Below are positions 55,181 through 63,831 of a stretch of DNA of 64,000 nt, one piece after another (the first letter of the stretch is position 1; each line of letters starts with the position of its first letter). Both the position numbers and the translations under genes were made by a program. The notes under the pieces were generated by a model, which was given only the letters and a program-made list of their open reading frames with translations, was not told the DNA's origin and did not search any database. Location: the NCBI RefSeq assembly GCF_000260435.1, contig NZ_BACQ01000031.1:186001-250000 (forward strand). Reading direction: 5' to 3'. The DNA comes from Lacticaseibacillus zeae DSM 20178 = KCTC 3804 (GTDB lineage Bacteria > Bacillota > Bacilli > Lactobacillales > Lactobacillaceae).

Positions 55181-55308
55181 CCATAACGCGTTCGCCAGCC
55201 CGGTTAGAAACCTGCGTGTAAGGACCTCAGGCGCAATGGCCAAGGTCGGGCCATCACACCTGAGGCCACTTACACTCCGATTTCTAACCGGGCTGGCTCA
55301 CGCTCACA
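55181..55308. repeat. Palindromic repeat, copy R3
   Basis: Folds end to end into one long hairpin: CCAGCCCGGTTAGAAA and TTTCTAACCGGGCTGG close it, and CTTACAC/GTGTAAG plus CCTCAGG/CCTGAGG continue it inward to GGGCCATCACACC. Related to R1, R2 and R4 by shared blocks such as CGTGTAAGGACCT. Confidence 0.88.
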
Positions 55309-55310
55309 CT

Positions 55311-55363
55311 AAAAAAGCCCACCTATCTGAAACAGCATTGATTGCTGGCAGAGAGGCGAGCTT
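55311..55363 (-). terminator. Terminator of the 107-residue gene
   Basis: On the minus strand AAGCTCGCCTCTCTG pairs with CAGATAGGTGGGCTTTTTT with mismatches, ending in a T-run. Confidence 0.6.
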
Positions 55364-55401
55364 GTTAAAATGAAACAGCAGAAGCAGTTGGCGCCGCTGA
55401 T

Positions 55402-55725
55402 TCAAACGGTCGGCGCATAAATGAATTCGATCAACTGCTTTTTCATCGCAACGTTGATGCCGTTGATGGGCTGCTCGAGAATTTTTTGGTATTCTTCGAG
55501 AACATCGTATGGCAGCGGCGTGAGCAGGTTGAGATCGTCGATGACGTCACTGACGCGGTCGGTGGTGCTGAGATCAACGAAAATATCGATCTTGTTGAGG
55601 CAGTCGATTAATAAATCGGTCATGCCGGCATCAGGCTTGCCGCTTTGGTCGGTGACGACAACCTGCAAGTGATTGACTTGCGCATGATCGATCTGGATAA
55701 ACTTTAAAGCCGAATAGATATTCAT
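55402..55725 (-). CDS. Small acidic protein of unknown function
   Basis: 107 residues from ATG 55725 after AGGTG; the open frame begins 11 codons earlier. No membrane segment. Ferredoxin-like alternation is possible: IYSALKFIQIDHAQVNHLQVVV, LIDCLNKIDIFVDLS and YDVLEEYQKILEQPINGINV. Acidic overall. It stands alone between the repeat pair and the next gene. Family not recognised. Confidence 0.6.
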   Translation of the reverse strand: MNIYSALKFIQIDHAQVNHLQVVVTDQSGKPDAGMTDLLIDCLNKIDIFVDLSTTDRVSDVIDDLNLLTPLPYDVLEEYQKILEQPINGINVAMKKQLIEFIYAPTV

Positions 55726-55876
55726 TGGCACACCTCGTCTTAACTGACAGAATAGCATCGTGGTTCATTACACCAATTTTAGGCATTTCGTTAAACTTTT
55801 ACAAGCTGGTTGTATCCTAGGGCAATCCGTTCCATAATGTGGGCGACAAGGATTATTGTACTTGTGGGGGTGAAAT

Positions 55877-56215
55877 ATGGAGCTTAATATATCTGCACAG
55901 GCAGCAGCCCGACTAGCGCCGCTTTTACACGCAGATCGGGTGTTGGTTTTGGATTTGAATGATGGCATCGGGCCTTACTCGCGGCAGTATCATGATACAT
56001 CGCAAGCTAAATTCAGTCTCCTGATATTGCCACGCCGTAATGTGCCGGATGTATTTGATGCGCACCTTGACTCCCCAGTAGGACCGGTTTTAATCAAAAG
56101 CTATGCGGCCGGATTCTTCGATTCGAAAACCGAGTTAACCATAAGCGGTGATGAGTTTACGCTTTTGCAAGCGAAGCCGCACCTTAATCCGAAGGTCCCA
56201 TTCAAGTTTGTATAA
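55877..56215 (+). CDS. HesB/IscA-like iron-sulfur biosynthesis family protein
   Basis: 112 residues. Sequence matches the Fe-S_biosyn fold of the Gram-positive subgroup (MELNISAQAAARLAPLL, VLVLDLNDGIGPYS, FDAHLDSPVGPVLIKS). It contains no cysteine at all, so it cannot bind an iron-sulfur cluster in the IscA manner, and its role is unclear. Ribosome site GGGGGTG before ATG 55877. Monocistronic. Confidence 0.75.
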   Translation: MELNISAQAAARLAPLLHADRVLVLDLNDGIGPYSRQYHDTSQAKFSLLILPRRNVPDVFDAHLDSPVGPVLIKSYAAGFFDSKTELTISGDEFTLLQAKPHLNPKVPFKFV

Positions 56216-56286
56216 CAAAATACGCTTTTCTGTTATGATATTCCCAGCAACTGTATGAGGCAATCACAGTTAAGGGGGAGTTGTCT

Positions 56287-57000
56287 GTGGACCGGACATC
56301 GTTAAAGAATCAAGCCAAGGCGGAATTGAATCCCAACTTTAGCTATTATCTGCGCATTAGTTTACCGGCATTACTTTTGATGGCATTCGCGACGCTTGTG
56401 CCGTTTCCTTCCGTACATGAAGTACATCGCGGGGAATGGCATACCCTGTTGCGGGGAGATATATTCACGGTCACAGGCGGCCGCGTGAATGAATATTGGC
56501 AGATGTGGCAGTCAATTGTTATCTTTTTGAGCCTGTTGGGTGTGTTGCTGATGATTGGCGTCATGTTTGCGATGATCGATGGTCTTCGCGGTCGGTCGGA
56601 TCATCAGTTTAGTTGGTTGCAGATGTTCAAGATTTTTGAACGCGGCGAATATTTTCTTGGGAGCTTGTTGATCGGGCTGTTGCAATGGGTCTGGATTTTT
56701 CTGTGGATGTTCTTGCTGATTGTCCCGGGGATTGTTAAGGCGATGGCGTATTCACAGGCGCAATGGATTTATCGGGATGCGATTGACAGCGGCCAACCGA
56801 TTGGCTATACCGAAGCTGTGACCCGCAGCCGGGAGTTGATGTCTGGCCATAAGTGGGATTACTTTGTGTTATTGCTGAGTTTTCTGGGCTGGTGGCTGTT
56901 AGAGTTGATTACCATGGGGCTGGCTTCCATCTGGGTCATCCCGTACCGCAGTATGACATTGGCGAATTTCTATCTTAAATTAACGGAAGAACAAGCATAA
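56287..57000 (+). CDS. DUF975 family membrane protein
   Basis: 237 residues from GTG 56287, six bases after AGGGGGAG; TTG 56281 abuts the ribosome site. Five or six helices, with the family segment VPGIVKAMAYSQAQWIYRD near 150 and SRELMSGHKWDYFVLLLSF near 185 (GxKxxxF pattern). Role unknown; in lactobacilli and streptococci it is an integral membrane protein without known activity. Next is a large cruciform repeat. Confidence 0.85.
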   Translation: MDRTSLKNQAKAELNPNFSYYLRISLPALLLMAFATLVPFPSVHEVHRGEWHTLLRGDIFTVTGGRVNEYWQMWQSIVIFLSLLGVLLMIGVMFAMIDGLRGRSDHQFSWLQMFKIFERGEYFLGSLLIGLLQWVWIFLWMFLLIVPGIVKAMAYSQAQWIYRDAIDSGQPIGYTEAVTRSRELMSGHKWDYFVLLLSFLGWWLLELITMGLASIWVIPYRSMTLANFYLKLTEEQA

Positions 57001-57044
57001 TACCGCATGTGCAAAAAGAAGGGTTAAGCATTGTGTTCTATGCC

Positions 57045-57216
57045 GTGCCAAACTCCGCAATCTCCGGCCAGATGGTGCTGGAACGTGGTGGGCACGACTT
57101 TGAGCCTCAGCAAAACCGGCTGAGTCTCAAAGATCGGCCTCATTGTAGGCGGTAAACCGCCAACAATGATTTCACCACTGAGCCCCATCTGGCCTACGAT
57201 TGCTCCGCTTTGGCAC
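57045..57216. repeat. Large cruciform repeat, second family
   Basis: The ends pair over about 35 bases (GTGCCAAA..CCGCAATC..GGCCAGATGG with the complement at the other end). Two inner hairpins stand in the loop: CTTTGAGCCTCAGC/GCTGAGTCTCAAAG and CATTGTAGGCGGT/ACCGCCAACAATG. A three-way junction results. Not related in sequence to R1-R4. Confidence 0.8.
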
Positions 57217-57317
57217 TAATATTTGAGTATTTTCAACGAACTGACTTCCATTTTTTTGGAACTTGGTTCGTTTTTACGTTGCTACCGAAAATCATGTCCC
57301 ATCCTTCACATAAATGC

Positions 57318-57348
57318 AAAAAGAAAGCAGAGCAGCTTTCTTTTTTTT
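57318..57348 (+). terminator. Terminator after the cruciform repeat
   Basis: AAAAAGAAAGC pairs perfectly with GCTTTCTTTTT around six bases, followed by a T-run. It stands upstream of the SBP gene promoter. Confidence 0.85.
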
Positions 57349-57489
57349 GCGCAAAAGATACCGCTTGCGGTAAGTATTGGTATACTGTATATAGTTTTAA
57401 AAAGATGTACTGACAGCCGGATGGGATCGGCGGTTTGCGGGTCTTGTCCACAACGACACGATGCGTTCACGACAATAATGGGGGTACAT

Positions 57490-58764
57490 ATGATGAAGAG
57501 ACGTTGGTTGCTTGGCGTTGCGACTGCATTGATGGTCTTGTTGCTGACCGCTTGCAGCAGTGGTAGTTCGGCGCAGAAGACTTCCAAAGGACCGGTGACG
57601 ATTACCTTTTGGCACCGAATGACCGGTAATTACAACAAGGCGTTGGAAGGGTATATCAAGACATTTAACAGTAGTCAAAAGCAATACAAAGTTGTCGCAA
57701 CATCGCAGGGTTCGTATGACAATTTGCAGAAGAAGTACTTAGCATCGGCGAAGTCCAAAACTTTACCGACGATCGGGCAGGTGACGGATACGATCATTCC
57801 GGAATACGTTCATGACGGGATGCTGGTCAACATTGATAAGCAGGTAAAATCTCAGTTTTCCGCCGCTGAGCTGAAGTCGATTTATCCCGGCATTGCCACG
57901 AACCTGAAGTATCAGGGGAATTATTATCAGATTCCGTTTGCCACCGGGACGCGGTTGATGTTTTATAACAAGGACATCCTGGAAAAATATCACCTCACTG
58001 CGCCGAAAACGTGGGAAGAGCTGACCAAAATCGGGCAACAGCTTAAAGGTGATGGCATCACAGGTGTTGCGTTTAATAAGAGTTATGATTTTGAATTCGA
58101 AACATTAGCGTATGATGCCGGCAATCGGCTGATTACCCCGCAGTACAAGGCTAAGATTGACACGCCGTCTAGCATCAACGCCATGACGGCGATCACCAGC
58201 ATGCTGCAGGATAAGACAGCTGTCACAGCAGGACTGGATAATTACTTTAATGTGCCATTTGTTCAAGGTAAAATTTTTGCCGGCTTCGGCTCTAGCGCCA
58301 CGATTCAGCAGATTGCATCAACGGCACCTAAGAGCATGCACTGGGGAACCGCGGTAATGCCGAGTTTTGACGGCAAATCCAGTTCGGTTCTGGGCAACAA
58401 CGGGATTTCAGTTTTCAAAGGAGCTTCCGCGGATCAAATCAAGGGTGCGGTTAAGTTCATGAAGTTTCTGATGAGCACCAAGATTCAGACGCAGTGGGCC
58501 AAAGCCAGCGGGTACGTGCCGGTTGTGTCAACCGCCACGAAGTCAAGTGACTATCAAGCCTATCTAAAAGCCAACCCGAACTACCAGGCCGCGGTCGATG
58601 CTTATGATGATGCGTTCTCGTCGACACCATTCATTGGCTATAACACTTACCGCAACAACCTGCTGGATGCCGTTGACCAGACCGTTTCCAAAAAGGCCGA
58701 GCCTAAAACCGTGTTAACCAAGCTGCAAAAGCAGGCCGAAACCATTTTGAAAGATAATCGTTAA
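57490..58764 (+). CDS. Sugar-type ABC substrate-binding lipoprotein without permease genes
   Basis: 425 residues. Lipobox LLLTACSS near residue 20 anchors it. The mature part is a type-1 sugar or glycerol-3-phosphate-like binding protein (UgpB/MsmE family): VTITFWHRMTGNYNKALEGYI, YNKDILEKYHLTAPKTWEELTKIG, FFVIGF-like GKIFAGFGSSATIQQIA. ATG 57490 or 57493 follow GGGGG. A promoter TTGCGG-17-TATATA lies near 57366. No permease or ATPase gene is adjacent, so it must dock to a transporter elsewhere or act as a sensor. Confidence 0.88.
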   Translation: MMKRRWLLGVATALMVLLLTACSSGSSAQKTSKGPVTITFWHRMTGNYNKALEGYIKTFNSSQKQYKVVATSQGSYDNLQKKYLASAKSKTLPTIGQVTDTIIPEYVHDGMLVNIDKQVKSQFSAAELKSIYPGIATNLKYQGNYYQIPFATGTRLMFYNKDILEKYHLTAPKTWEELTKIGQQLKGDGITGVAFNKSYDFEFETLAYDAGNRLITPQYKAKIDTPSSINAMTAITSMLQDKTAVTAGLDNYFNVPFVQGKIFAGFGSSATIQQIASTAPKSMHWGTAVMPSFDGKSSSVLGNNGISVFKGASADQIKGAVKFMKFLMSTKIQTQWAKASGYVPVVSTATKSSDYQAYLKANPNYQAAVDAYDDAFSSTPFIGYNTYRNNLLDAVDQTVSKKAEPKTVLTKLQKQAETILKDNR

Positions 58765-58790
58765 TTAACCAAAAGAAAGCAGGCGCGTCC

Positions 58791-59051
58791 ATGACGACAT
58801 TCAAACGGATTTTAAAACGAACCCTTATTTACACCGTGCTGGTACTGGGCTTAGCGGTGTTAATGACGTTTGGCTATGTCGGCTATCAAGACGTCACCGC
58901 CGGAAAAGGCTACCTCGCGTTGCGCTACCTTTTGCTAACGGCAGAGTCCGTGGTCGGCGGCTTTTTCCTGTTCTTCATCGTGGTGAGCTTAGACACATGG
59001 CGTGAGCATCGGGAAAAGAAGCGGGAACAGAAGCCGGACTCGAAGAAATAA
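58791..59051 (+). CDS. Small membrane protein beside the SBP
   Basis: 86 residues, two helices (about 10-32 and 45-70), basic N-terminus TFKRILKRTL and a charged C-terminal tail EHREKKREQKPDSKK. AAAGCAGGCG precedes ATG 58791, 26 bases after the SBP stop. Co-transcribed with it. Family not recognised. Confidence 0.72.
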   Translation: MTTFKRILKRTLIYTVLVLGLAVLMTFGYVGYQDVTAGKGYLALRYLLLTAESVVGGFFLFFIVVSLDTWREHREKKREQKPDSKK

Positions 59052-59113
59052 ACTAAGCCACAACAAATGCGTTAGACGGTGGCTGACGGGTATTGGAGGT
59101 CGGCCAATTGCAC

Positions 59114-59163
59114 AAAAATACGGACCAGAGGGGATGAATGCTCTCTTTTGGTCCGTATTTTTT
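59114..59163. terminator. Bidirectional terminator
   Basis: AAAAATACGGACCA pairs with TGGTCCGTATTTTT around a loop of about 20 bases, between convergent operons. Confidence 0.88.
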
Positions 59164-59167
59164 CTGC

Positions 59168-59914
59168 TTAAACCCGGTTCAAGTAACGCTTCAGGAATTC
59201 CTTGGTCGCTGTTTGTTGCGGATTGCCGAAGATTTGATCCGGCGTGCCGGACTCGGCAATGATGCCGTTGTTCATGAAGACAACGCGATCGGAAACATCG
59301 CGGGCGAAGGCCATTTCGTGAGTGACGATGATCATGGTCAGGCCAGTGTGTGCCAGGGCTGTCATCGTGTTCAGGACATCATCGACCATTTCCGGATCCA
59401 GCGCACTGGTTGGCTCATCAAACAGGAGCACTTCCGGATCCATTGCTTCGGCGCGGGCAATGGCGACCCGCTGTTCCTGCCCGCCGGAGAGCTGATCCGG
59501 TTTAGCGGCAATGAAAGGATCCATGCCGACTTGTTTCAACAGTTCCAACGCGTGAGTTTTGGCGGCAGCAGCGTCGCGTTTTAAGACGGTTTGCTGCGGA
59601 ACCATTACGTTTTGCAAGACGGTCATGTTGTTGAACAAGTTGAAGCTCTGAAACACCATGCCGACTTTGGCGCGGTAGGTGCTTAACTTCACGTCTTCGC
59701 CTAGAATACTTTTGCCGTGAAAAAGAATATCGCCGCCAGTTGGGGTTTCCAACAGGTTGATGTTGCGCAACAGGGTCGACTTGCCGGAGCCGCTGCGACC
59801 GATGATTGAAACAACTTCGCCGGCTTGGACGTTGAAATTAATGTCGGTCAGGACTTCGTGGTTCCCAAAACTCTTTTTGAGATTCTTAACTTGGATTAAT
59901 GGTTCGCTTGCCAT
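59168..59914 (-). CDS. Lysine-type ABC transporter ATP-binding protein
   Basis: 248 residues. Walker [16 protein letters not shown] loop [11 protein letters not shown], signature [15 protein letters not shown], Walker [17 protein letters not shown], switch histidine in VTHEMAFA. Polar amino-acid subgroup. ATG 59914 follows GAGGGGGA, three bases after the permease stop. Riboswitch control at 61627 indicates lysine. Confidence 0.93.
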   Translation of the reverse strand: MASEPLIQVKNLKKSFGNHEVLTDINFNVQAGEVVSIIGRSGSGKSTLLRNINLLETPTGGDILFHGKSILGEDVKLSTYRAKVGMVFQSFNLFNNMTVLQNVMVPQQTVLKRDAAAAKTHALELLKQVGMDPFIAAKPDQLSGGQEQRVAIARAEAMDPEVLLFDEPTSALDPEMVDDVLNTMTALAHTGLTMIIVTHEMAFARDVSDRVVFMNNGIIAESGTPDQIFGNPQQTATKEFLKRYLNRV

Positions 59915-59917
59915 GAG

Positions 59918-61519
59918 CTAGTCCCCCTCTTTTGCGGTGCCGATTTTTGGCGTTTCAACCTGCATTTGATTGTTCATCACGTTGTAGTCTTTGGGTCCGT
60001 CGAGATGTTTTTCGATGAGCCGGAAGAGGCGGCTGATGGTGAAGGTCATGATGAGGTAGATGCCGCTGACGATCAGATAAGTGTGGAAGAACTGGAAGCT
60101 TTGTCCGGCAATGGTTTCGCCGCTGAAGAATAGTTCGGAAACCGAGATAACCGACAGCACGGACGTATCCTTAATGTTCACAATGAACTCATTCGTGACC
60201 GCTGGCAGGGAGTTACGAACCGCTTGCGGCAGGATGACTTTCATCATGGTTTGCAGATGCGTCATGCCCAGCGCACTGGCCGCTTCGAACTGTCCTTCAT
60301 CAACGGAAATAATTCCGCCACGGATAATTTCGGAAATGTAGGCGCCAGTGTTAATCGAAACAATCAAAAGCGCTGCGGTGGTGCGATCCATGTTCAGATG
60401 CCAGGCTTGGGCGGCGCCATAATACAAGACCGCTGCCTGAACAATCATTGGCGTGCCACGGAAGACTTCGATATACAAGGAAAGCAGCCAATTGATAACC
60501 GCCCGCAAACCGCGTTGTCCCAGCTTTTTGGGTTTGGGCGTGGTGCGAATAATGCCGACTAACAAGCCGATGATGAAGCCGACAAGCGTGCCGACCAATG
60601 CCAGCAGCAGCGTCATACCGGTACCACGCAAGAGCATCGGTCCGTACTGCTTCATAATGGCCATGAACCAGTTGCCACTTTTTTCGGTCGAAGGCTGATT
60701 ATCGACCGCTTCGTTCATCAGACGAGCCCGCTCTTTTTGGGAAATCGTAGCGAGCAATTCATTGATTTTCGCTTTATTGGGATCATTTTTCCGCAACCCG
60801 ATTGCCAGGTTGGTGTCACTGGCATCGGTTTTAAACCCCTGACCCTTCGCAAAATGGATATACATCAGGTTCGGATTGGCGCGTTCTGCCGTGATCCCTT
60901 CAGGAACTTCGGAAACGTAGCCGTCAATGGTGCCGGACTCCAAGGCCACCCGCATCGCCGGAAAATCATTCATGGCCGGTTCCTTGACGACCCCCTTGAT
61001 TTGGTTGATCGCCTGATAGTGATAAGTACTGAGTTGAGCTGTCACTTTGGCGCCTTTAAAATCAGCAATGCTCTTGGCTTTTGCATATTTGCTATCTTTG
61101 CGGACGACCATGGTCAGATTGGAAATATAGTACGGATTGGTAAAATCAATCGTTTTGCGCCGATCCGGTGTTGGTGACATCCCGGCGATAATGGCATCGA
61201 TTTTGCCGGAAGTTAAAGCAGGCGGCAGGCCATCCCAAGAGGTTTTGACCACGACGACTTTCTTGTGCAGTGCCTTAGCGACTTTCCGCGCAATCTGAAC
61301 ATCGTAACCATTAGCGTATTCATGACTGCCTTGAATCTTGACCGCGTTATTGGCATCTGTGTTCTGTGTCCAATTGAACGGTGCATAGCCGGCTTCCATA
61401 CCGACTTTGAATGTGTTGTCGTCGCTCGCAGCATTGACCGGTTTAGCGGCAAAACCGCCAAGCAATAGGCTCAATACGAGCCCCAGCACACCCAAACGTG
61501 CAACCCAGTGTTTTTTCAT
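59918..61519 (-). CDS. Lysine-type ABC transporter, substrate-binding/permease fusion
   Basis: 533 residues from ATG 61519 (ATG 61528 is too close to AAGGGAG). Signal peptide to about 30, binding domain (TFKVGMEAGYAPFNWTQ, DAIIAGMSPTPDRRKTIDFTNPYY), permease domain from about 290 with FRGTPMIVQAAVLYYG and the coupling loop EAASALGMTHLQTMMKVILPQ. A lysine riboswitch in its leader names lysine as the likely substrate. Operon with the ATPase at 59168. Confidence 0.93.
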   Translation of the reverse strand: MKKHWVARLGVLGLVLSLLLGGFAAKPVNAASDDNTFKVGMEAGYAPFNWTQNTDANNAVKIQGSHEYANGYDVQIARKVAKALHKKVVVVKTSWDGLPPALTSGKIDAIIAGMSPTPDRRKTIDFTNPYYISNLTMVVRKDSKYAKAKSIADFKGAKVTAQLSTYHYQAINQIKGVVKEPAMNDFPAMRVALESGTIDGYVSEVPEGITAERANPNLMYIHFAKGQGFKTDASDTNLAIGLRKNDPNKAKINELLATISQKERARLMNEAVDNQPSTEKSGNWFMAIMKQYGPMLLRGTGMTLLLALVGTLVGFIIGLLVGIIRTTPKPKKLGQRGLRAVINWLLSLYIEVFRGTPMIVQAAVLYYGAAQAWHLNMDRTTAALLIVSINTGAYISEIIRGGIISVDEGQFEAASALGMTHLQTMMKVILPQAVRNSLPAVTNEFIVNIKDTSVLSVISVSELFFSGETIAGQSFQFFHTYLIVSGIYLIMTFTISRLFRLIEKHLDGPKDYNVMNNQMQVETPKIGTAKEGD

Positions 61520-61566
61520 GTGTGACATTCTCCCTTCTTGTAGTGGGAAATAGAGCTGGAACCAAA

Positions 61567-61604
61567 AAATCGGCCTTTATTGGACAAGCAATAAAGGTCG
61601 ATTC
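61567..61604 (-). terminator. Terminator of the lysine riboswitch expression platform
   Basis: On the minus strand AATCGACCTTTATTG pairs with CAATAAAGGCCGATT (one mismatch), followed by TTTTTT. Located between the aptamer and the start codon. Confidence 0.9.
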
Positions 61605-61626
61605 TATCGATTTTAGTCATAAACCA

Positions 61627-61794
61627 GAATCATAGCGCCCCGAAGCAACCTGCTTCGACAGTCCATGAGTTATGCGCTCATGGCCCAATGCGGATCGTCC
61701 GAACACGGCCCGACATTTCGGCGGCGGCACTTACGACTGGTTCAACATGATCCGGCACTCCCCAGTTTTCGTTGCCCACCGCAACCTCTATTTC
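61627..61794 (-). promoter_or_regulatory. Lysine riboswitch (L box)
   Basis: Read on the minus strand, the conserved L-box elements come in order: ATAGAGGTTGCG, GGGGAGTGCC, GCCGCCGAAA, GGGCCATGAG, GGACTGTC and GGGGCGCTAT. This matches the lysC-type lysine aptamer of Bacillus, in spacing too. A rho-independent terminator follows at 61567. High lysine should stop transcription of the transporter. Confidence 0.9.
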
Positions 61795-61857
61795 TTGGTG
61801 GTGTATTTAAATGTCAAGATCGAGTGTAGCGGAATGGGAGGTGGATGTCAATTGGAT

Positions 61858-61988
61858 GTGAGCGTGAATTGGCGCGGTTAGAAGTCGGTGTGTAAGTGTG
61901 TAAGTGGCCTCAGATGTGATGGCCGGTTTTTGAACATTGCGCCTGAGGTTCTTACACGCAGACTTCTGCGGCAGTGAACGCGTTATGG
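61858..61988. repeat. Palindromic repeat, copy R4 (reverse orientation)
   Basis: In reverse complement it begins CCATAACGCGTTCACTGC, has GCGTGTAAGAACCTCAGGCG and GGCCATCACATC, and ends ACGCTCAC, matching R2 and R3. It lies directly upstream of the lysine transporter leader. Confidence 0.85.
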
Positions 61989-62042
61989 TGGGAGAAGATT
62001 ATATTTGCAGGCATACTTACGAGAAGCATTTTTGAACCTCTG

Positions 62043-62723
62043 TCAAAACATAGAGACAAAAGCTAAGACGTTATTAAGGATGTGCAGTGCGATGCTATAG
62101 CGTAAATCCCCAGTAAGCGCGTAAACGGAACCAAATAGCCATCCCATGGTGCAGTAAACTAAAAGATTGACGGTGAAATGAGGTTCATGAAGCAACCCAA
62201 ACACAAAGCCAGAGACTAAGACAACGAAAATTTTGCTCATAATAGTGTTCTTGTTGACAAAATAGTTAAAGAAAATGCCGCGTAATATAAATTCCTCAAT
62301 AATTGGGGCCGCTAATACAGCGTCAACACTAGCTAATAGTGGCGCAGTTCGAATGAATTTGTTAACAAGCACCTGATTCGTGGCATTGTCCGCGTTGAAA
62401 GGCGTGAGAGATTCAACACACAGCAACGCGAAGAGAGACGCAACCCCAATGAGAAATATAAGCGTGTTCTTTCTCGAAAGTGGCTTTAGGCCATAACCAT
62501 TTGGATTAAAACGTTTTAATTGCCGGAAATACAGCCAATGAAGAAACCAAATGAATGCCCCTTTTAATATTAGTTCAATCACTAGAACTTCATATTGGTC
62601 TTGCTGCAATTTGCTGATTGTAAAAAAATCATGGAATTCGGTTAAGATATCAAGCAGTAAGATGCCTGTGAGGAGAAGAGAGTGCTTTAGCAGTGAACCG
62701 CCAATGGATATTATTTTCCCCAA
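62043..62723 (-). CDS. CPBP family (CAAX/Abi) intramembrane protease
   Basis: 226 residues, seven or eight helices. Active-site motif EEFILRG near 143 (EExxxR), a second FGLLHEP near 175 (FxxxH), and the third HILNN near 217. In lactobacilli such enzymes are often immunity or regulatory proteins near bacteriocin genes or Rgg regulators. No peptide gene is next to it. ATG 62723 lacks an obvious strong ribosome site. Confidence 0.9.
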   Translation of the reverse strand: MGKIISIGGSLLKHSLLLTGILLLDILTEFHDFFTISKLQQDQYEVLVIELILKGAFIWFLHWLYFRQLKRFNPNGYGLKPLSRKNTLIFLIGVASLFALLCVESLTPFNADNATNQVLVNKFIRTAPLLASVDAVLAAPIIEEFILRGIFFNYFVNKNTIMSKIFVVLVSGFVFGLLHEPHFTVNLLVYCTMGWLFGSVYALTGDLRYSIALHILNNVLAFVSMF

Positions 62724-62955
62724 TTATCTGTCCTTCTTTAGACTTTTGAATGCTCTAAAAAACTGGGCTACATAAATACGCGCCCATTGTAACAATTAGC
62801 GTTAATGGTTAACAAGTTTAAAAATAGGCACAGACTAAAAATAAAAACATACAGATTAACAAATGCAACGCACAGAAAAATATTTCGATTTTGAAAAAAT
62901 GGCAAAACGTGTTAAATTTGTCTAATAAACTTCTCATAAAAAGGGGCGGGTGCTG

Positions 62956-63831
62956 ATGGCGGAGGAGCCTGTCAAAGTCGGGGCCTATTTACGGGCGTTG
63001 CGTCTTGAGGAAAATGACTCATTGGAAGAAATTGCGGCCGGGATTACGACGGCCGCTACTTTGTCACGCTTTGAACGGGGGGAGACCCAGCTCAGTGCAG
63101 CCGTTGTTTTAAAACTGTTAACGCGCTTTGACCAAGATGTTGAGTTGATGCAACAAGGCTATCGGGCATTGAATCCGGAGAATTTTTTCCAACAGGTTAA
63201 TCGGGCCACGGTTGCCGGTAAGTCAGCGTTACAGGCGTTAGCACAAAAGCAGTATCGCTTGTGGCGGCAAACCGGCCTGATTTTTTACCGACTGAATCAG
63301 ATTAATATTCTGGCCCACAATGGGTTTACGGACCCGAGTTTTCAGACAACGTCGCAGATGAAAGCCGATGTCATCAAGTACTTAAAACGGATTCGGTACT
63401 GGGGATTGTACGAGCTTGATCTCTTTGCCGCCACCTTGGTGATATACGACCATGAGCAATTGATGAGTTTGGTCATGGAGCTGGTTTTGGACTGGCCGGA
63501 TGTGAAGGGCCATCCAACCCGGAACCAGTATCTGTGGGCGATTTTGACGAATAGCATCGCCTTGCTGATTCATCGTCGGGAGTTTGTGGATGCTGTGCGG
63601 CTGCTCAACGTCGCCAAGAACTTACCCATTCCGGCCGATGATCTCTATGCGCGGATCATGTTGCGCTATCAAGAGCAGCTGCTGACTTATCATCGCGGCC
63701 AGCATCGGGCGGCCAAAACTGCGGTTAAAAACTTACTGGCAACGCTAGCGTTATTGGACTCACCGTTTTTTGCCCAGTTATTGACGAAAAGTTGGCGACG
63801 ATTCCTGAAGGAGGAGGCGCAGGCAAAATGA
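62956..63831 (+). CDS. Rgg/MutR-family transcriptional regulator, copy 1
   Basis: 291 residues. N-terminal XRE helix-turn-helix about 10-65 (VGAYLRALRLEENDSLEEIA), then an all-helical C-terminal domain of the Rgg/PlcR peptide-binding type (KYLKRIRYWGLYELDLFAATL). ATG 62956 follows AAGGGG at nine bases; the open frame begins with GTG 62950. Such regulators respond to short hydrophobic peptides. A gene of the same type overlaps its stop by four bases. Confidence 0.85.
   Translation: MAEEPVKVGAYLRALRLEENDSLEEIAAGITTAATLSRFERGETQLSAAVVLKLLTRFDQDVELMQQGYRALNPENFFQQVNRATVAGKSALQALAQKQYRLWRQTGLIFYRLNQINILAHNGFTDPSFQTTSQMKADVIKYLKRIRYWGLYELDLFAATLVIYDHEQLMSLVMELVLDWPDVKGHPTRNQYLWAILTNSIALLIHRREFVDAVRLLNVAKNLPIPADDLYARIMLRYQEQLLTYHRGQHRAAKTAVKNLLATLALLDSPFFAQLLTKSWRRFLKEEAQAK

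Noticed and set aside
57223-57489. N-terminal extension of the sugar-binding lipoprotein gene
   Set aside because: It overlaps a terminator and the promoter; the lipoprotein signal peptide begins at 57490.
62863-62925. 20-residue ORF before the Rgg-like gene, possible peptide pheromone
   Set aside because: No ribosome site and a charged, not hydrophobic, sequence, unlike known SHP peptides.
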